Positions 34,101-37,989 of a stretch of 37,989 bases of DNA are shown in pieces. Positions within the stretch are counted from its first letter, which is position 1, and every line of letters begins with the position of its first letter. Below the pieces are notes generated by a model that was given only the letters and a program-made list of their open reading frames with translations, was not told where the DNA came from and ran no database searches. The position numbers were made by a program, and so were the translations under genes. This DNA is from JABSOG01 sp041583135 (GTDB lineage: Bacteria > Pseudomonadota > Gammaproteobacteria > Enterobacterales > Alteromonadaceae). The stretch lies in NCBI GenBank assembly GCA_041583135.1, contig JBFHGJ010000054.1, positions 1-37,989 of the forward strand, given 5' to 3'.

Positions 34101-35075
34101 ATGTACACCGGATTTTTTGGACTAAGCGAACAGCCTTTTTCTATCGCACCAAATCCACAATACCTCTTTATGAGCAACCGCCACAAAGAGGCACTGGCTC
34201 ACCTTAGCCATGGCCTAGGTGATAGTGGTGGATTTGTCCTTTTGACTGGTGAAGTCGGCACCGGTAAAACCACAGTCTCTCGCTGTATGTTGGAACAGCT
34301 GCCCGACAATACCGAAGTGGCCTTTGTGCTGAACCCAGCCCTGTCTGAGTTGGAATTATTGGCGACCATTTGCGATGAGTGGCGCATTCGCTTCAAGCGC
34401 GCCGACGCGACCTTGAAAATGCTCACAGACAAAATCAAAAATCGCCTGTTGAAAAACCACAGCGCCGGTAAAAACACCATATTGATCATCGATGAAGCCC
34501 AGCACCTAAAAAGTGAAGTATTAGAGCAGTTAAGACTGCTGACCAACCTTGAAACCAATACCCGCAAGTTGTTGCAGATCATTCTGATAGGCCAACCCGA
34601 ATTGCAACAACTGTTAAAACGCCAAGAACTACGCCAGCTGGCTCAAAGGATCACCGCCCGTTATCACCTTTTGCCATTGACCGTGCAAGAGGTAGCGATG
34701 TACATTCAGCATCGCCTAAAGATCGCAGGCTGCGAACGCCCGATATTTGACAAACAGGCAGTAGAACTGATCCATAAAAAGACCAAAGGCTTTCCACGTT
34801 TGGTTAACCTGTTATGTGACCGTGCCCTGATGGGCGCCTACGCCGCCGGTTCACCCTTCGTCAATAAGAAAATAGTCAATCAGGCAGCACAAGAGATCCT
34901 CGCTCTTGAACAAGAGCCAGAGACCAAGGCTTACATCAAATGGCTACCGGCGGCGCTCGCCGGACTATTGATTATTGTTGCCGGTTTTGCTTATATGAAC
35001 TTGGCAACGCCTGAGACAACAGACAGCCTGAGCGAACTTAACGAACCAGCGCCCCAAACCCAATCGGAGCAGTAA
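34101..35075 (+). CDS. gspA: ExeA/GspA-family AAA+ ATPase
   Basis: 324 residues. FFGLSEQPFSIAPNPQYLF is the ExeA/GspA N-terminal signature; GEVGTGKT (50-57) is Walker A, LIIDEAQHL Walker B, and RITARYHLLPL the sensor region. One membrane segment lies near residues 283-304, then a short periplasmic tail. Aeromonas ExeA continues with a peptidoglycan-binding domain; here it is absent or reduced to about 20 residues. With GspB it helps place the type II secretin in the outer membrane; related ATPases (MshM) serve pilus systems. It overlaps gspB by TAATG. Confidence 0.85.
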   Translation: MYTGFFGLSEQPFSIAPNPQYLFMSNRHKEALAHLSHGLGDSGGFVLLTGEVGTGKTTVSRCMLEQLPDNTEVAFVLNPALSELELLATICDEWRIRFKRADATLKMLTDKIKNRLLKNHSAGKNTILIIDEAQHLKSEVLEQLRLLTNLETNTRKLLQIILIGQPELQQLLKRQELRQLAQRITARYHLLPLTVQEVAMYIQHRLKIAGCERPIFDKQAVELIHKKTKGFPRLVNLLCDRALMGAYAAGSPFVNKKIVNQAAQEILALEQEPETKAYIKWLPAALAGLLIIVAGFAYMNLATPETTDSLSELNEPAPQTQSEQ

Positions 35076-35962
35076 TGTCATATCTTTTAGATGCCCTCAA
35101 CAAATCCCGTGGTGAAACGCCGGTCGGTCCAAGCGAATACGGTGCTCAACCGCAAGTGCTTTACGCCCCCGGGCCACAAAGTCGTAGCGAGGGTAATATC
35201 TACAAATGGATCTCCATAGTTTTGGCGCTGATCCTGACCTTGATTGTCGGTATATTCGTGGGTAACCGTTACGCTGTTTTCAGCGCGCCGCAAACGGCCA
35301 CAGGCCAAGCCGTAGCGACCAGCACTGAGCCTCAAACTCAAGCGCAAACGACTCAGACACAACCCCCAGTAGCAGCGCAAAATGACGCAGCGCAACAAAC
35401 CGCGCAAACTGACAAGGCCATCGGAAAAGCAAATAAAACGCCAGCAAGCAATGATGTTGAGTCCAAGCCAACAAATGAACAAACACAGTTGGCACAACAA
35501 GAGTCTCAATCAGAGCCACAAGAGCAGGAGCAAATAATCGTTGGTGCTGAGCCGCGCAATAGAGTCAAACAACTCTCAGCAAACGAGGCCAACGTATCAT
35601 CTGAGCTGCTTAAACGGTTTAATCAGGCCATTGCCCAAAGCGAAGGGGTTGAGCAGAGTTTTGAGCCAACCACGGCGCCTGAATATGCCTTGGAAGAGTA
35701 TCTGACTAGGGTGCCAGAGATATCAGAGCTGGAATACGCCGATCAGTTGAAAATCCCCGGTTTTACCTATGACACTCACCTCTACGCCTCCGAACCGGCC
35801 AAGCGTCAGGTTAAACTCAATGGGGTATTTTTTAATGAAAAGGAATGGATCAGCGAATTGGTGCAAATTCAAGAAATACAACGTCAGTTTCTGATCCTCG
35901 AAATGGGTCATCTACGGTTTAGCGTCCCTGCTCTCACCGATTGGCAAGAAGTCACGCCCTAG
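35075..35962 (+). CDS. gspB: General secretion pathway protein GspB (ExeB-like)
   Basis: 295 residues. MSYLLDALNKSR is the conserved N-terminal GspB motif in the cytoplasm; one membrane helix spans about 45-63; residues 70-160 are a Gln/Thr/Ala-rich linker that can cross the periplasm; the C-terminal 75 residues (KRQVKLNGVFFNEKEWI, LEMGHLRFSVPALTDW) form the small T2SSB domain. It partners with the ATPase at 34101 in secretin assembly. The stop codon lies inside a perfect 28-bp palindrome. Confidence 0.88.
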   Translation: MSYLLDALNKSRGETPVGPSEYGAQPQVLYAPGPQSRSEGNIYKWISIVLALILTLIVGIFVGNRYAVFSAPQTATGQAVATSTEPQTQAQTTQTQPPVAAQNDAAQQTAQTDKAIGKANKTPASNDVESKPTNEQTQLAQQESQSEPQEQEQIIVGAEPRNRVKQLSANEANVSSELLKRFNQAIAQSEGVEQSFEPTTAPEYALEEYLTRVPEISELEYADQLKIPGFTYDTHLYASEPAKRQVKLNGVFFNEKEWISELVQIQEIQRQFLILEMGHLRFSVPALTDWQEVTP

Positions 35963-35974
35963 GGCGTGACTTCT
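35947..35974. terminator. Perfect 28-bp palindrome at the gspB / dipeptidase convergent junction
   Basis: AGAAGTCACGCCCT is followed directly by its exact reverse complement AGGGCGTGACTTCT. It overlaps the gspB stop (TAG) and ends 2 bp before the stop of the opposing M20 gene. RNA from either strand would fold tightly; no clear T-run follows. Confidence 0.65.
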
Positions 35975-35976
35975 AG

Positions 35977-37470
35977 CTACAAATTACCAAGCTCAATCAT
36001 CATGGCGGTGTACATCGCCAGATTCAACTTTAACTGCTCAACACTAATAAACTCAAACTCAGAGTGACCGGTATATTCGGCGCCCGGCATCGACGGTCCA
36101 AAGCTCACCGCATTGGGCAGCAACTTGGCATTGGTTGAGCCACCGATGGCAATGGGCTTAGGATTTTTGTTCTCAGTGAAGTGACTGAAGGTTTTTAAAA
36201 GCGCCTCAACGTGAGGGGCGTTGTTGACCACCATAGGCTCACCAAAATACAACTGAACGTTATCCAGCTTTACCTGATATTTTTGCTGCCAATGATTAAG
36301 AGCGACTTGAGTTTGACGTTGCAGACTATCGGCGGTCTTACCCACAGGACGGCGTAAATTCAAATTAATACTGATGCCACTATCTGATTGCTTGACTGTG
36401 GTTGGTGCCATGGTCATCGGCCCCATGAAAGTATCACTATAAGCGATATCGCCAAACAGTTTTGCCTCAATACCAGTGCCCACCAAATCATTCAAATAAG
36501 CCACGGTCAGACCCGCAGTCGTCTTAGGCCACTGATTGCCTTTAAGTACATCAGCCAAAAACGCGATGGCATTGATCCCTTCTTCAGGTTTAGAGGAATG
36601 GGCAGATTTGCCTTTGGCTTTAACCGTTAAGCGATCACCTTTCAAATCGAAGCTATATTGCACTTGAGGGTGAGATAACGCGCGCTGCTTGATAGCACCA
36701 AGCAGTTTCTTATTGGCCTGTTCAATCACTGCAACAGCATCTTCAGGGATCTGCGAACCAAACGAGCCGCCATAGAACTGACTAAGCCAAGGCTGTCTAA
36801 AGGTAGCAGTGGTTTGCGGCACATCGACTTTGATCATACTCCAGCCTTTTTCCGCCGTGACCACCGGATATTCGGCATCGATAGTGACATTGAAGTCTGG
36901 CGCATCATAATCTTTTAAGAATGCCCTGAACGGCTCCCAGTTCGATTCTTCCGCCATATAGATGATAAGCTCAATTGACCGCTTCATTGCGACCTTCTTA
37001 TCCTTAATCGCCTTCATCGCGTAAAGCGCCGTTGCGATAGGCCCCTTGTCGTCTTCTGTGCCTCTGGCTATCAGCAGACCCGGTTTAGACTCACTATCGA
37101 GTTCAAATGGACTTTTTTGCCACTTAGTGGCATCTGCCGGTTGCACATCACCATGCGTGACAATGCCGACGCGCTCAGGGCTATTGCCCAAAGTCACCAA
37201 CATAACATAGCCTTTATCTTGAAAGCTCAGCCCTAAAGACTCACTGAGCGACTTAATATAAGCCTTAAACTGAGTGAACTCAGGATTTTTCTCAAATGGC
37301 ACGTCTTGCTGCGCAACGGTTTTAAAACTGACCAATTTGGCTAGCGCCTTAATGGTATCTTGCTGATAGCTGTCTACCGCATACTTCGCCGTTTGGTCGG
37401 CCTCGATAGAGACATTTTGCGCCATTGCAAAACTGCTGGCCAACAACAAAGAACCCAATAACTTTTTCAT
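35977..37470 (-). CDS. Exported M20 family dipeptidase (PepV/Sapep-like)
   Basis: 497 residues from the ATG at 37468-37470; the frame is open 20 codons further, but the signal peptide MKKLLGSLLLASSFAMA begins here, so the enzyme is periplasmic or exported. THGDVQPAD gives His106 and Asp108, ARGTEDDKGP the bridging Asp, and YMAEESNWEPF the Glu-Glu pair; GGSTNAKLLPNAVSFGP and GHSEFEF hold the last metal ligand. The long sequence with an inserted lid resembles PepV/Sapep Mn- or Zn-dependent dipeptidases. It is unrelated in subfamily to the M20 enzyme in the biosynthetic operon. Confidence 0.88.
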   Translation of the reverse strand: MKKLLGSLLLASSFAMAQNVSIEADQTAKYAVDSYQQDTIKALAKLVSFKTVAQQDVPFEKNPEFTQFKAYIKSLSESLGLSFQDKGYVMLVTLGNSPERVGIVTHGDVQPADATKWQKSPFELDSESKPGLLIARGTEDDKGPIATALYAMKAIKDKKVAMKRSIELIIYMAEESNWEPFRAFLKDYDAPDFNVTIDAEYPVVTAEKGWSMIKVDVPQTTATFRQPWLSQFYGGSFGSQIPEDAVAVIEQANKKLLGAIKQRALSHPQVQYSFDLKGDRLTVKAKGKSAHSSKPEEGINAIAFLADVLKGNQWPKTTAGLTVAYLNDLVGTGIEAKLFGDIAYSDTFMGPMTMAPTTVKQSDSGISINLNLRRPVGKTADSLQRQTQVALNHWQQKYQVKLDNVQLYFGEPMVVNNAPHVEALLKTFSHFTENKNPKPIAIGGSTNAKLLPNAVSFGPSMPGAEYTGHSEFEFISVEQLKLNLAMYTAMMIELGNL

Positions 37471-37553
37471 TTTGTTTTCCGTAGATCCAAGGTGCCGACA
37501 ATATAGCATTTTTATCGCACCTTGTTGCAAGGTTCAGACAAACGGCAGGAAAA

Positions 37554-37806
37554 TATAGGATGGTTGTTGCAACGCAACGCCCATAATGGACAATGTCATT
37601 GTTCAAGTATGGTGTTGAATTGTAGCGGTGGCTTGTTCGAGCTTGGTGTTGAGGTTCTTCGTAGCTAGGGTCAGAGTCTTTGATAACGGGAACGCGAACG
37701 TTCACCAATATCAAACACTCCGACCCTGTGCGGTGTTGTCGCTAGAGGTGGTTTGTTCAAGCTTGGTGTACATTGTTGGGCGTTGCTCCGCAACAACCAA
37801 CCTATA
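37554..37806. repeat. MITE-like element with terminal inverted repeats
   Basis: 253 bp without a gene. The ends share TATAGG, TGGTTGTTGC and GCAACGCCCA in inverted orientation, with a small insertion in the left arm; each end also contains GTTGC-N3-GCAAC. Inside are an inverted pair (37667-37685 and 37709-37727, 17 of 19 matches) and three direct copies of TTGTTCAAGCTTGGTGT-like sequence (37599, 37633, 37753). TA occurs at both outer edges. It looks like a non-autonomous mobile or structured intergenic repeat between the dipeptidase gene and the rRNA terminator. Nothing else is seen in 37471-37834. Confidence 0.65.
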
Positions 37807-37834
37807 CCATATCAATTTTTCCAACCCATAACGC

Positions 37835-37866
37835 AAAAAACCCACTGCGAATGCAGCGGGTTTTTT
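37835..37866 (-). terminator. Terminator of the rRNA operon
   Basis: Read on the minus strand, AAAAAACCCGCTGC and GCAGTGGGTTTTTT pair around an ATTC loop and end in six Ts, 12 bp after the 5S rRNA 3' end. Confidence 0.92.
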
Positions 37867-37877
37867 ACGTTATTGGG

Positions 37878-37989
37878 TGCCTGGCGATGTCCTACTCTCA
37901 CATGGGATCTCCCACACTACCATCGGCGCTAATGCGTTTCACTTCTGAGTTCGGAATGGATTCAGGTGGGACCACATTGCCATTGTCGC
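37878..37989 (-). rRNA. rrf: 5S ribosomal RNA (partial, 5' end outside window)
   Basis: The minus strand carries GTGGTCCCACCTGA, CCGAACTCAGAAGTGAAACG, GCGCCGATGGTAGTGTGGG and the 3' end GTAGGACATCGCCAGGCA, all standard gammaproteobacterial 5S features. About 6 bases of the 5' end fall beyond the window. It is the distal end of an rRNA operon that would extend to the right. Confidence 0.96.

Noticed and set aside
37554..37806. CRISPR array
   Set aside because: The three direct copies are unevenly spaced and diverged, and lie inside an element with inverted ends; no cas genes are present.

Overview
The window is chromosomal DNA from a gammaproteobacterium, most likely an Alteromonadales member near Shewanella or Ferrimonas. 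The evidence is the divergent fadR / nhaB-dsbB block, the order rpsU-yqeY-dnaG / tsaD / plsY / folB-folK-uppP, a gspA-gspB pair, FadR-type operators, and a gammaproteobacterial 5S rRNA at the right edge. The genus is inferred from memory of gene order, not from a search.

Layout. 1-3118: partial yafJ amidotransferase, divergent from the acyl-CoA dehydrogenase fadE. 3140-4769: an exported protein of unknown function and the fatty-acid regulator fadR. 5168-7281: Na+/H+ antiporter nhaB and disulfide oxidoreductase dsbB. 7284-8974: an ATP-NAD-kinase-family protein and the EF-P hydroxylase epmC. 9149-10543: an aldehyde dehydrogenase of the coniferyl-aldehyde type. 10533-14295: dnaG, yqeY, rpsU and divergent tsaD; rpoD is not next to dnaG. 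31705-35962: plsY, folB-folK-uppP and gspA-gspB. 35977-37470: an exported M20 dipeptidase. 37554-37989: a repeat with terminal inverted repeats, then the terminator and 3' end of an rRNA operon.

Between tsaD and plsY, normally close neighbours in this group, lie about 17 kb of accessory DNA. The main part is an 11-gene minus-strand operon (14275-26338) with no NRPS or PKS. In transcription order it encodes a compact SerK/SbnI-like free-serine kinase, an SbnA-like PLP synthase, a GNAT acetyltransferase, a FAD amine oxidoreductase with a C-terminal extension, an M20 amidohydrolase, a DadA-like FAD oxidoreductase, two ATP-grasp ligases of the L-amino-acid-ligase type, an MFS exporter, a third ATP-grasp ligase and a class-V aminotransferase. 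The simplest reading is a pathway from serine through O-phosphoserine to a 2,3-diaminopropionate-type or aminopolycarboxylate building block. That block would then be joined to other amino acids by up to three ATP-grasp ligases and exported, giving a small peptide antibiotic or metallophore. The product is inferred, not shown. The same stretch holds a Coxiella/Bacillus-style dapB with an altered active-site motif, and an RND pump whose adaptor lacks the usual alpha-hairpin.

Regulation visible in the sequence: FadR-like operators before fadE and before fadR itself; an ArgR-box-like palindrome inside the spacer of the likely promoter of the 11-gene operon, followed by a structured leader; and strong stem-loops at several convergent gene ends.
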